Source: Bugula neritina (Eukaryota; Bryozoa; Gymnolaemata; Cheilostomatida; Bugulidae). From it: a stretch of DNA of 64,000 bases. The stretch lies in the NCBI GenBank assembly GCA_964035545.1, contig CAXIUT010000230.1, forward strand, positions 1,612,001 through 1,676,000, given 5' to 3'. Within the stretch, counting starts at the first letter, position 1, and each line of letters begins with the position of its first letter. This document shows positions 13,801-28,675 of the stretch, piece after piece. The position numbers and the translations under genes are program-made. The notes under the pieces are model-generated. The model saw only the letters and a program-made list of their open reading frames with translations. It ran no database searches and had not been told where the DNA came from.

Positions 13801-16800
13801 AAATGAATGGTAAACTAGTGAAATATACTGTAACATAATGAAACATACCGGAACATACTGTAACATAATAAAATATACTGTAACACACTGAAATATGCTA
13901 CAAGATACTGAAATATACTGTAACATACTGAAACGTACGCAACATACTGAAATACGCTGCAACATAATGAAATATACTGCAAGATACTGTAACATACTGA
14001 AATACACTGAAATACACTGTAACATATTAAAATACATTGCAAAACATCGAAATATACTACAACATACTGAAATATGCTGTAGCATACTGAAAGACACTAC
14101 AACTCAATGAAGGATAGTGTGATATACGGAAATGTACTGCAACATGCCCAAATATACTGCAACACACTGAAACATGAGGCAACATACTGAAATATACTGC
14201 GATGCATTGAAGTATACTGCAACATACTAAAATATACTGCAACATACTGCGACATCCTAAAATACACTGTAACATACTGAAACACACTGCAACACCTTGA
14301 AAAATACTGCAACATACTTAAACATACGGCAACATACTAAAATACACTATAACATATTGAAATATACTGCAACATACTGAAATACACTATGACATATTGA
14401 AATATACTGCAACATACTGATTTACACTCTAACAAACTGAAATATGCTGTAGCCTACTGAATTACACTGCAACACACTAAAGTGTACTGTAACATACTGA
14501 AATGTGCTGCGACATACTGACTTATACTGCAACATACTGCAACATACTGAAATACACTGTAACATAATGAAATATGCTGTAGCACACTGAAATACACTGC
14601 AACACACTGAAGTATACTGTAATATACTGAAATGTACTGCAACATACCGAAATACACTGTAACATACTGAAATAAACTGCAACATACTGCAACATACTGA
14701 ATTACACTTGAACATAATGAAATACACTGAAACACATTGAAATATACTCCAACATACCGAAGTATAATGTAATACACTGAAATATAATGCAACATACTGA
14801 AATGTACTGCAACATACTGAAATATGCTGTAGCATATTGAAAGACACTACAACTCACTGAAGTATAGTGTAATATACGACAATGTACTGCAACATGCCGA
14901 AATAAACTGCAACATACTGAAATACACTGGAACATATTGATATGCACTGCAACACATTGAAATATACTGCAACACACTGAAACATAAGGCAACATAGTGA
15001 AATATACTGCGACACATTGAAATATACTGCAACATACTAAAATATACTGCAACATACTGCAGCATCCTAAAATACACTGTAACATACTGAAATACACTGC
15101 AACACCTTGAAAAATACTGCAACATACTTAAACATACTGCAACATACAACCTACTGAAATATACTGCAACATACTAAAATACACTATAACGTATTGAAAT
15201 ATACTGCAACATACTGAAATACACTATAACATATTGAAATATGCTGTAGCATACTGAAATACACTGCCACACACTGAAGTATACTGTAATATAGAGAAAT
15301 GTACTGTAACATACTGAAACACACGGCAACATATTGAAATGTACTGCAACATACTGAAATATACTGCAACATACTGAAACGTACGCAACATACTGAAATA
15401 CGCTGCAACATACTGTAATATACTGCAAGATACTGCAAAACACTGAGTACACTGTGTCATACTGAAATACACTGCAACATACTGCAAGATATTGCTACAT
15501 ACTGAATTACACTGTAACATATTGAAATACACTGCATCATACTGCAACATACTGAAATACACTGAAACACAATGAAATATACTGCAACACACTGAAACGT
15601 AAGGCAACATACTGCAATATACTGCGACACATTGAAATGTACTGCAACATGCTAGAATATACTCCAACATACTGCAACTTCCTAAAATACACTGTAACAT
15701 ACTGAAATACACTGCATTACATTGATAATTACTGCAACATACTGAAACATACGGCAACATACTGAAATATACTGCAACATACTGAAATACACTATAACAT
15801 ATTGAAATATACTGCAACATACTGAAATACACTATAACATATTGAAATATACTGTAGCATACTGAATTACACTGCAACAAACTGGTGTATACTGTTATAT
15901 ACAGAAATGTACTGTAACATACTGAAACATACGGCAACATACTGAAATGTACTGAAACATACTGAAATATAATGCAACAAACTGCATTGTACCGATATAC
16001 ACTGTATCATAATGAAATACACTGCAACACATGGGAATATACTGCAACACACCTAAATATACGGTAATATACTGAAATATACTGTCACACAATGAAACAT
16101 ACCGGAATATACTGCAACATAATGAAATATACTGTAGCACACTGAATTATACTGCACGATACTGAAATATACTGTAACATACTGAAATGTACGCAACATA
16201 CTGGAGTACACTGCATCATGATGATTTATACTGCAACATACTGAAATTCACTGTAACATACTGAAATACACTGCAGCATACTGCAACATCCTAATATACA
16301 ATGTGAGAATTGAAATACACTGCAAAACATCGAAATATACTGCAACACACTGAAATATACTGAAACATACAGAAATATACTGCAACATACAGAAATATAC
16401 TGCAACAGACTGCAACATACTGAGAAACAGTGTAACATACTGAAATAGACTGCAACACATTGGAATATACTGCAACATACTGAAATATGCTGTAGCATAC
16501 TGAAAAACACTACAACTCACTGAAGTATAGTGCGATATACGGAAATGTACCACAACATGCCTAAATATACTGCAACATACTGAAAAACACTACAACATAC
16601 TGCAACATAGTGAAATACACTGGAACATATTGAAATACACTGCGACACATTGAATTATACTGCAACACACTGAAGTATACTGTAATACACTGAAATATAA
16701 TGCAACATACTGAATTATACTGCAACATAGTGCAACATACTGAAATACACTACAACATACTGAAATATACTGCAAGATACTGCAACATACTAAAATACAC

Positions 16801-18050
16801 TGCAACATACTGCAATATACTGAAATACACTGGAACATATTGAAATACACTGCGACACATTAAAATATACTGCAACACACTGAAACATAGGGCAACATAC
16901 CGAAGTATACTGCGACACGTTGAAAAATACTGCAACATACTGAAATATACTGCAAGTGGTGCAACATACTGAAATACACTGTGACACACTGAATTACACT
17001 GCAACATACTGCAACATACTGCAACATACTGAAATACACTGTAACATATTGAAATACACTGCAACATACTGCAACATACTGAAATACACTGTGATACACT
17101 GAAATACACTGCAACATACTGCAATATACTGCAACATACTGAAATAAACTGAGACACATTAAAATATACCGCAACATACTGAAATATACTGCAACATACT
17201 GCAACATACTAAAATACACTGCAACATACTGCAACATACTGAAATACACTGGAACATATTGAAATACACTGCGAAACATTAAAATATACTGCAACACACT
17301 GAAACATAGGGCAACATACCGAAGTATACTGCGAAACCTTGAAAAATACTGCAACATACTGAAATATACTGCGAGTGGTGCAACATACTCTAATTCACTG
17401 TCACACACTGAAATACACTGCAACATACTGCAACATACTGAAATACACTGGAACTTACTGAAATATACTGCGACACATTAAAATATACAGTAACATACTG
17501 AAATATACTTCAACATACTGCAACATACTGAAATACACTGCAACACCTTGAAAAATACTGCAACATACTTAAACATACGGCAACATACTAAAATACACTA
17601 TAACATATTGAAATATACTGCAACATACTGAAATACACTATAACATATTGAAATATACTGCAACATACTGAATTACACTCTAACAAACTGAAATATGCTG
17701 TAGCATACTGAATTACACTGCAACACACTGAAGTATACTGTAATATACTGAAATGTACTGCGACATACTGAATTATACTGCAACATACTGCAACATACTG
17801 AAATACACTGTAACATAATGAAATATGCTGTAGCACACTGAAATACACTGCAACACACTGAAGTATACTGTAATATGCTGAAATGTACTGCAACATACTG
17901 CAATATACTGTAACACACTGAAATATACTCTAACATACCGAAATACACTGTAACATACTGAAATAAACTGCAACATACTGCAACATACTGAATTACACTT
18001 GAACATAATGAAATACACTGAAACACATTGAAATATACTGCAACATACCG
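13801..18050. repeat. Higher-order repeat unit alpha-2 (about 4,250 bp)
   Basis: Returns to the alpha variant set of 5,321-9,580 at an offset of 8,480 bp and contains the 160-bp stretch missing from beta-1. Small private differences exist, such as AACTCAATGAAGG at about 14,101 and CATGATGATTTATAC at about 16,217. The last few hundred bases (17.6-18.05 kb) switch to beta-like variants, as expected where the next beta unit begins. Confidence 0.83.
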
Positions 18051-20656
18051 AAATGAATGGTAAACTAGTGAAATATACTGTAACATAATGAAATATACTG
18101 TAACACACTGAAATATGCTAAAAGATACTGAAATTTACTGTAACATACTGAAACGTACGCAACATACTGAAATACGCTGCAACATACTGAAATATACTGC
18201 AAGATACTGCAACATACTGAAATACACTGAAGTACACTGTAACATATTGAAATACATTGCAAAACATCGAAATATACTGCGACATACTGAAATATGCTGT
18301 AGCATACTGAGGGACACTACAACTCACTGAAGGATAGTGTGATATACGGAAATGTACTGCAACATGCCTAAATATACTGCAACACACTGAAACATAAGGC
18401 AACATACTGAAATAAATTGCGATGCATTGAAATATACTGCAACATACTAAAATATACTGCAACATACTGCAACATCCTAAAATACACTGTAACATACTGA
18501 AATACACTGCAACACCTTGAAAAATACTGCAACATACTTAAACATACGGCAACATACTAAAATACACTATAACATATTGAAATATACTGCAACATACTGA
18601 AATACACTCTAACAAACTGAAATATGCTGTAGCATACTGAATTACACTGCAACACAGTAAAGTGTACTGTAACATACTGAAATGTGCTGCGACATACTAA
18701 ATTATACTGCAACATACTGCAACATACTGAAATACACTGTAACATAATGAAATATGCTGTAGCACACTGAAATACACTGCAACACACTGAAGTATACTGT
18801 AATATACTGAAATGTACTGCAACATACCGAAATACACTGTAACATACTGAAATAAACTGCAACATACTGCAACATACTGAATTACACTTGAACATAATGA
18901 AATACACTGAAACACATTGAAATATACTCCAACATACCGAAGTGTAATGTTTTACACTGAAATATAATGCAACATACTAAATTATACTGCAACATAATGC
19001 AACATACTGAAATACACTACAACATACTGCAACATACTGAAATACACTGGAACATATTGAAATACACTGCGGCACATTGAATTATACTGCAACACACTGA
19101 AGTATACTGTGATACACTGAAATATAATGCAACATGCCGAATTATACTGCAACATAGTGCAACATACTGAAATACACTACAACATACTGCAACATACTGA
19201 AATGCACTGTGATACACTGAATAACACTGCAACATACTGCAATATACTGCAACATACTGAAAGAAACTGAGACACATTAAAATATACCGCAACATACTGA
19301 AATATACTGCAACATACTGCAAAATACTAAAATACACTGCAACATACTGCAACATACTGAAATACACTGGAACATATCGAAATACACTGCGACACATTAA
19401 AATATACTGCAACACACTGAAACATAGGGCAACATACCGAAGTATACTGCGACACGTTGAAAAATACTGCAACATACTGAAATATACTGCAAGTGGTGCA
19501 ACATACTGAAATACACTGTGACACACTGAAATACACTGCAACATACTGCAACATACTGCAGCATACTGAAATACACTGTAACATATTGAAATACACTGCA
19601 ACATACTGCAACATACTGAAATACACTGGAACATATTGAAATACACTGCGACACATTGAATTATACTGCAACACACTGAAATATACTGTAATACACTGAA
19701 ATATAATGCAACATACTGAATTATACTGCAACATAATGCAACACACTGAAATACACTACAACATACTGCAACATACTGAAATACACTGTGATACACTGAA
19801 ATACACTGCAACATACTGCAACATACTGAAATAAACTGAGACACATTAAAATATACCGCAACATACTGAAATATACTGCAACATACTGCAACATACTAAA
19901 ATACACTGCAACATACTGCAACATACTGAAATACACTGGAACATATTGAAATACACTGCGAAACATTAAAATATACTGCAACACACTGAAACATAGGGCA
20001 ACATACCGAAGTATACTGCGACAGGTTGAAAAATACTGCAACATACTGAAATATACTGCAAGTGGGGCAACATACTGAAATACACTGGAACATATTGAAA
20101 TACACAGCGACACATTGACTTATACTGCAACACACTGAAGTATACTGTAATACACTGAAATATAATGCAACATACTGATTTATACTGCAACATAATGCAA
20201 CATACTGAAATACACTACAACATACTGCAACATACTGAAATACACTGTGATACACTGAAATACACTGCAACATACTGCAATATACTGCAACATACTGAAA
20301 TAAACTGAGACACATTAAAATATACCGCAACATACTGAAATATACTGCAACATACTGCAACATACTAAAATACACTGCAACATACTGCAACATACTGAAA
20401 TACACTGGAACATATTGAAATCAACTGCGAAACATTAAAATATACTGCAACACACTGAAACATAGGGCAACATACCGAAGTATGCTGCGAAACCTTGAAA
20501 AATACTGCAACATACTGAAATACACTGCAAGTGGTGCAACATACTCTAATTCACTGTGACACACTGAAATACACGGCAACATACTGCAACATACTGAAAT
20601 ACACTTGAACATAATGAAATACACTGAAACACATTGAAGTATACTCCAACATACCG
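18051..20656. repeat. Block III unit 1 (2,606 bp, beta-derived)
   Basis: Begins with the beta marker cassette but lacks three decamers (AAACATACCG and the next two words) at about 18,090. It then contains a 0.4-kb segment (18,600-18,998) with AGTGTACTGTAAC and TAATGTTTTACACTG, followed by a long run rich in CAACATACTGCAACATACTG. The unit is about 1.6 kb shorter than the 4.2-kb units, so beta sequence appears joined to different downstream words by unequal exchange. Confidence 0.8.
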
Positions 20657-21223
20657 AAATGAATGGTAAACTAGTGAAATATACTGTAACATAATGAAAC
20701 ATACCGGAACATACTGCAACATAATAAAATATACTGTAACACACTGAAATATGCTAAAAGATACTGAAATTTACTGTAACATACTGAAACGTACGCAACA
20801 TACTGAAATACGCTGCAACATACTGAAATATACTGCAAGATACTGCAACATACTGAAATACACTGAAGTACACTGTAACATATTGAAATACATTGCAAAA
20901 CATCGAAATATACTGCGACATACTGAAATATGCTGTAGCATACTGAGGGACACTACAACTCACTGAAGGATAGTGTGATATACGGAAATGTACTGCAACA
21001 TGCCTAAATATACTGCAACACACTGAAACATAAGGCAACATACTGAAATAAATTGCGATGCATTGAAATATACTGCAACATACTAAAATATACTGCAACA
21101 TACTGCAACATCCTAAAATACACTGTAACATACTGAAATACACTGCAACACCTTGAAAAATACTGCAACATACTTAAACATACGGCAACATACTAAAATA
21201 CACTATAACATATTGAAATATAC
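18998..21223. repeat. 2,226-bp tandem duplication, copy 1
   Basis: Left member of a head-to-tail pair. All rare words checked by eye recur at exactly +2,226, including CGGCACATTG, AAGAAACTGAGACAC, AAGTGGGGCAAC and ACTGAGGGACAC, and the open frames within the two copies translate identically. The third, older relative at 23.9-25.4 kb shows several substitutions, so this pair is younger. A collapse or duplication error in assembly is the main alternative. Confidence 0.85.
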
Positions 21224-22882
21224 TGCAACATACTGAAATACACTACAACATACTGCAACATACTGAAATACACTGGAACATATTGAAATACACTGCGGCA
21301 CATTGAATTATACTGCAACACACTGAAGTATACTGTGATACACTGAAATATAATGCAACATGCCGAATTATACTGCAACATAGTGCAACATACTGAAATA
21401 CACTACAACATACTGCAACATACTGAAATGCACTGTGATACACTGAATAACACTGCAACATACTGCAATATACTGCAACATACTGAAAGAAACTGAGACA
21501 CATTAAAATATACCGCAACATACTGAAATATACTGCAACATACTGCAAAATACTAAAATACACTGCAACATACTGCAACATACTGAAATACACTGGAACA
21601 TATCGAAATACACTGCGACACATTAAAATATACTGCAACACACTGAAACATAGGGCAACATACCGAAGTATACTGCGACACGTTGAAAAATACTGCAACA
21701 TACTGAAATATACTGCAAGTGGTGCAACATACTGAAATACACTGTGACACACTGAAATACACTGCAACATACTGCAACATACTGCAGCATACTGAAATAC
21801 ACTGTAACATATTGAAATACACTGCAACATACTGCAACATACTGAAATACACTGGAACATATTGAAATACACTGCGACACATTGAATTATACTGCAACAC
21901 ACTGAAATATACTGTAATACACTGAAATATAATGCAACATACTGAATTATACTGCAACATAATGCAACACACTGAAATACACTACAACATACTGCAACAT
22001 ACTGAAATACACTGTGATACACTGAAATACACTGCAACATACTGCAACATACTGAAATAAACTGAGACACATTAAAATATACCGCAACATACTGAAATAT
22101 ACTGCAACATACTGCAACATACTAAAATACACTGCAACATACTGCAACATACTGAAATACACTGGAACATATTGAAATACACTGCGAAACATTAAAATAT
22201 ACTGCAACACACTGAAACATAGGGCAACATACCGAAGTATACTGCGACAGGTTGAAAAATACTGCAACATACTGAAATATACTGCAAGTGGGGCAACATA
22301 CTGAAATACACTGGAACATATTGAAATACACAGCGACACATTGACTTATACTGCAACACACTGAAGTATACTGTAATACACTGAAATATAATGCAACATA
22401 CTGATTTATACTGCAACATAATGCAACATACTGAAATACACTACAACATACTGCAACATACTGAAATACACTGTGATACACTGAAATACACTGCAACATA
22501 CTGCAATATACTGCAACATACTGAAATAAACTGAGACACATTAAAATATACCGCAACATACTGAAATATACTGCAACATACTGCAACATACTAAAATACA
22601 CTGCAACATACTGCAACATACTGAAATACACTGGAACATATTGAAATCAACTGCGAAACATTAAAATATACTGCAACACACTGAAACATAGGGCAACATA
22701 CCGAAGTATGCTGCGAAACCTTGAAAAATACTGCAACATACTGAAATACACTGCAAGTGGTGCAACATACTCTAATTCACTGTGACACACTGAAATACAC
22801 GGCAACATACTGCAACATACTGAAATACACTTGAACATAATGAAATACACTGAAACACATTGAAGTATACTCCAACATACCG
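20657..22882. repeat. Block III unit 2 (2,226 bp)
   Basis: Matches unit 1 but lacks the 0.4-kb segment at 18,600-18,998; the junction is near 21,236-21,243 at a shared CATACTGAAATACACT. Wherever I compared it, the rest of the unit is identical to unit 1, including private variants such as CATGCCGAATTATAC and AATGCACTGTGATAC. Confidence 0.82.
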
Positions 22883-23449
22883 AAATGAATGGTAAACTAG
22901 TGAAATATACTGTAACATAATGAAACATACCGGAACATACTGCAACATAATAAAATATACTGTAACACACTGAAATATGCTAAAAGATACTGAAATTTAC
23001 TGTAACATACTGAAACGTACGCAACATACTGAAATACGCTGCAACATACTGAAATATACTGCAAGATACTGCAACATACTGAAATACACTGAAGTACACT
23101 GTAACATATTGAAATACATTGCAAAACATCGAAATATACTGCGACATACTGAAATATGCTGTAGCATACTGAGGGACACTACAACTCACTGAAGGATAGT
23201 GTGATATACGGAAATGTACTGCAACATGCCTAAATATACTGCAACACACTGAAACATAAGGCAACATACTGAAATAAATTGCGATGCATTGAAATATACT
23301 GCAACATACTAAAATATACTGCAACATACTGCAACATCCTAAAATACACTGTAACATACTGAAATACACTGCAACACCTTGAAAAATACTGCAACATACT
23401 TAAACATACGGCAACATACTAAAATACACTATAACATATTGAAATATAC
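21224..23449. repeat. 2,226-bp tandem duplication, copy 2
   Basis: Right member of the pair, directly adjacent to copy 1. Identity appears unbroken to about 23,466, where this copy continues with ACTCTAACAAACTG while copy 1 continues with ACTACAACATACTG. Confidence 0.85.
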
Positions 23450-26018
23450 TGCAACATACTGAAATACACTCTAACAAACTGAAATATGCTGTAGCATACT
23501 GAATTACACTGCAACACAGTAAAGTGTACTGTAACATACTGAAATGTGCTGCGACATACTAAATTATACTGCAACATACTGCAACATACTGAAATACACT
23601 GTAACATAATGAAATATGCTGTAGCACACTGAAATACACTGCAACACACTGAAGTATACTGTAATATACTGAAATGTACTGCAACATACCGAAATACACT
23701 GTAACATACTGAAATAAACTGCAACATACTGCAACATACTGAATTACACTTGAACATAATGAAATACACTGAAACACATTGAAATATACTCCAACATACC
23801 GAAGTGTAATGTTTTACACTGAAATATAATGCAACATACTAAATTATACTGCAACATAATGCAACATACTGAAATACACTACAACATACTGCAACATACT
23901 GAAATACACTGGAACATATTGAAATACACTGCGGCACATTGAATTATACTGCAACACACTGAAGTATACTGTGATACACTGAAATATAATGCAACATGCT
24001 GAATTATACTGCAACATAGTGCAACATACTGAAATACACTACAACATACTGCAACATACTGAAATACACTGTGATACACTGAATAACACTGCAACATACT
24101 GCAATATACTGCAACATACTGAAAGAAACTGAGACACATTAAAATATACCGCAACATACTGAAATATACTGCAACATACTGCAAAATACTAAAATACACT
24201 GCAACATACTGCAACATACTGAAATACACTGGAACATATTGAAATACACTGCGACACATTAAAATATACTGCAACACACTGAAACATAGGGCAACATACC
24301 GAAGTATACTGCGACACGTTGAAAAATACTGCAACATACTGAAATATACTGCAAGTGGTGCAACATACTGAAATACACTGTGACACACTGAAATACACTG
24401 CAACATACTGCAACATACTGCAGCATACTGAAATACACTGTAACATATTGAAATACACTGCAACATACTGCAACATACTGAAATACACTGGAACATATTG
24501 AAATACACTGCGACACATTGAATTATACTGCAACAGAATGAAGTATACTGTAATACACTGAAATATAATGCAACATACTGAATTATACTGCAACATAATG
24601 CAACACACTGAAATACACTACAACATACTGCAACATACTGAAATACACTGTGATACACTGAAATACACTGCAACATACTGCAACATACTGAAATAAACCG
24701 AGACACATTAAAATATACCGCAACATACTGAAATATACTGCAACATACTGCAACATACTAAAATACACTGCAACATACTGCAACATACTGAAATACACTG
24801 GAACATATTGAAATACACTGCGAAACATTAAAATATACTGCAACACACTGAAACATAGGGCAACATACCGAAGTATACTGCGACAGGTTGAAAAATACTG
24901 CAACATACTGAAATATACTGCAAGTGGGGCAACATACTGAAATACACTGGAACATATTGAAATACACAGCGACACATTGACTTATACTGCAACACACTGA
25001 AGTATACTGTAATACACTGAAATATAATGCAACATACTGAATTATACTGCAACATAATGCAACATACTGAAATACACTACAACATACTGCAACATACAGA
25101 AATACACTGTGATACACTGAAATACACTGCAACATACTGCAGTATACTGCAACATACTGAAATAAACTGAGACACATTAAAATATACCGCAACATACTGA
25201 AATATACTGCAACATACTAAAATACACTGCAACATACTGCAACATACTGAAATACACTGGAACATATTGAAATACACTGCGAAACATTAAAATATACTGC
25301 AACACACTGAAACATAGGGCAACATACCGAAGTATGCTGCGAAACCTCGAAAAATACTGCAACATACTGAACTACACTGCAAGTGGTGCAACATACTCTA
25401 ATTCACTGTGACACACTGAAATACACTGCAACATACTGCAACATACTGAAATACACTGGAACTTACTGAAATATACTGCAACACATTAAAATATACAGTA
25501 ACATACTGAAATATACTTCAACATACTGCAACATACTGAAATACACTGCAACACCTTGAAAAATACTGCAACATACTTAAACATACGGCAACATACCAAA
25601 ATACACTATAACATATTGAAATATACTGCAACATACTGAAATGCACTATAACAAACTGAAATATGCTGTAGCATACTGAATTACACTGCAACACACTGAA
25701 GTATACTGTAATATACCGAAATGAACTGCGACATACTGAATTTTACTGCAACAAACTGCAACATACTGAAATACACTGTAACATAATGAAATATGCTGTA
25801 GCACACTGAAATACACTGCAACACACTGAAGTATACTGTAATATGCTGAAATGTACTGCAACATACTGCAATATACTGTAACACACTGAAATATACTCTA
25901 ACATACCGAAATACACTGTAACATACTGAAATAAACTGCAACATACTGCAACATACTGAATTACACTTGAACATAATGAAATACACTGAAACACATTGAA
26001 ATATACTGCAACATACCG
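22883..26018. repeat. Block III unit 3 (3,136 bp)
   Basis: Its first 1 kb matches unit 1 including the 0.4-kb segment that unit 2 lacks (18,557-18,907 against 23,419-23,769). Its second part (23,880-25,380) matches units 1 and 2 with several differences, for example CATGCTGAATTATAC at 23,995 where they have CATGCCG. It ends with about 0.6 kb (25,400-26,018) resembling 17.4-18.05 kb. Confidence 0.8.
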
Positions 26019-28675
26019 AAATGAATGGTAAACTAGTGAAATATACTGTAACATAATGAAACATACCGGAACATACTGCAACATAATAAAATATACCGTA
26101 ACACACTGAAATATGCTAAAAGATACTGAAATTTACTGTAACATACTGAAACGTACGCAACATACTGAAATACGCTGCAACATACTGAAATATACTGCAA
26201 GATACTGCAACATACTGAAATACACTGAAATACACTGTAACATATTGAAATACATTGCAAAACATCGAAATATACTGCGACATACTGAAATATGCTGTAG
26301 CAGACTGAGAGACACTACAACTCACTGAAGGATAGTGTAATATACGGAAATGTACTGCAACATGCCTAAATATACTGCAACACACTGAAACATAAGGCAA
26401 CATACTGAAATATATTGCGATGCATTGAAATATACTGCAACATACTAAAATATACTGCAACATACTGCAACATCCTAAAATACACTGTAACATACTGAAA
26501 TACACTGCAACACCTTGAAAAATACTGCAACCTACTTAAACATACGGCAACATACTAAAATACACTATAACATATTGAAATATACTGCAACATACTGAAA
26601 TACACTCTAACAAACTGAAATATGCTGTAGCATACTGAATTACACTGCAACACAATAAAGTGTACTGTAACATACTGAAATGTGCTGCGACATACTGAAT
26701 TATACTGCAACATACTGCAACATACTGAAATACACTGTAACATAATGAAATATGCTGCAGCACACTGAAATACACTGCAACACACTGAAGTATACTGTAA
26801 TATACTGAAATGTACTGCAACATACCGAAATACACTGTAACATACTGAAATAAACTGCAACATACTGCAACATACTGAATTACACTTGAACATAATGAAA
26901 TACACTGAAACACATTGAAATATACTCCAACATACCGAAGTATAATGTAATACACTGAAATATAATGCAACATACTAAATTATACTGCAACATAATGCAA
27001 CATACTGAAATACACTACAACATACTGCAACATACTGAAATGCACTGGAACATATTGAAATACACTGCGGCACATTGAATTATACTGCAACACACTGAAG
27101 TATACTGTAATACACTGAAATATAATGCAACATGCTGAATTATACTGCAACATAGTGCAACATACTGAAATACACTAACACATACTGCAACATACTGAAA
27201 TACACTGTGATACACTGAAATACACTGCAACATACTGCAATATACTGCAACATACTGAAAGAAACTGAGACACATTAAAAAATACCGCAACATACTGAAA
27301 TATACTGCAACATACTGCAAAATACTAAAATACACTGCAACATACTGCAACATACTGAAATACACTGGAACATATTGAAATACACTGCGACACATTAAAA
27401 TATACTGCAACACACTGAAACATAGGGCAACACACCGAAGTATACTGCGACACGTTGAAAAATACTGCAACATACTGAAATATACTGCAAGTGGTGCAAC
27501 ATACTGAAATACACTGTGACACACTGAAATACACTGCAACATACTGCAACATACTGCAGCATACTGAAATACACTGTAACATATTGAAATACACCGCAAC
27601 ATACTGCAACATACTGAAATACACTGGAACATATTGAAATACACTGCGACACATTCAATTATACTGCAACACACTGAAGTATACTGTAATACACTGAAAT
27701 ATAATGCAACATACTGAATTATACTGCAACATAATGCAACACACTGAAATACACTACAACATACTGCAACATACTGAAATACACTGTGATACACTGAAAT
27801 ACACTGCAACATACTGCAATATACTGCAACATACTGAAATAAACTGAGACACATTAAAATATACCGCAACATACTGAAATATACTGCAACATACTGCAAC
27901 ATACTAAAATACACTGCAACATACTGCAACATACTGAAATACACTGCGAAACATTAAAATATACTGCAACACACTGAAACATAGGGCAACATACCGAAGT
28001 ATACTGCGACAGGTTGAAAAATACTGCAACATACTGAAATATACTGCAAGTGGGGCAACATACTGAAATACACTGAGACACACTGAAATACACTGCAACA
28101 TACTGCAACATATTGAAATACACTGGAACTTACTGAAATATACTGCGACACATTAAAATATACAGTAACATACTGAAATATACTTCAACATACTGCAACA
28201 TACTAAAATACACGGTAACACACTGAAATACATTGCAACACATTGAAATATACTGCAACATACTGAATTACACTATAACATATTGAAGTATACTGCAACA
28301 TACTGAATTACACTGTAACAAACTGAAATATGCTGTAGCATACTGAATTACACTGCAACACACTAAAGTATACTGTAATATACTGAAATGTACTGCGACA
28401 TACTGAATTATACTGCAACATACTGAAATACACTGTAACATAATGAAATATGCTGTAGCACTCTGAAATACACTGCAACACACTGAAGTATACTGTAATA
28501 TACTGAAATGTACTGCAACATACTGGAATATACTGTAACACACTGAAATATACTCTAACATACCGAAATACACTGTAACATACTGAAATAAACTGCAACA
28601 TACTGCAACATACTGAATTACACTTGAACATAATGAAATACACTGAAAAACATTGAAATATACTGCAACATACCG
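26019..28675. repeat. Block III unit 4 (2,657 bp)
   Basis: Follows the same order of words as units 1 to 3 (marker cassette, 0.4-kb segment, then the run with CAAGTGGTG and CAAGTGGGG words), but with more private substitutions such as CAGACTGAGAGACAC at 26,302 and CAACACACCGAAG at 27,429. Near 28.1-28.67 kb it changes to words resembling 5.0-5.3 and 9.3-9.58 kb. Confidence 0.75.
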
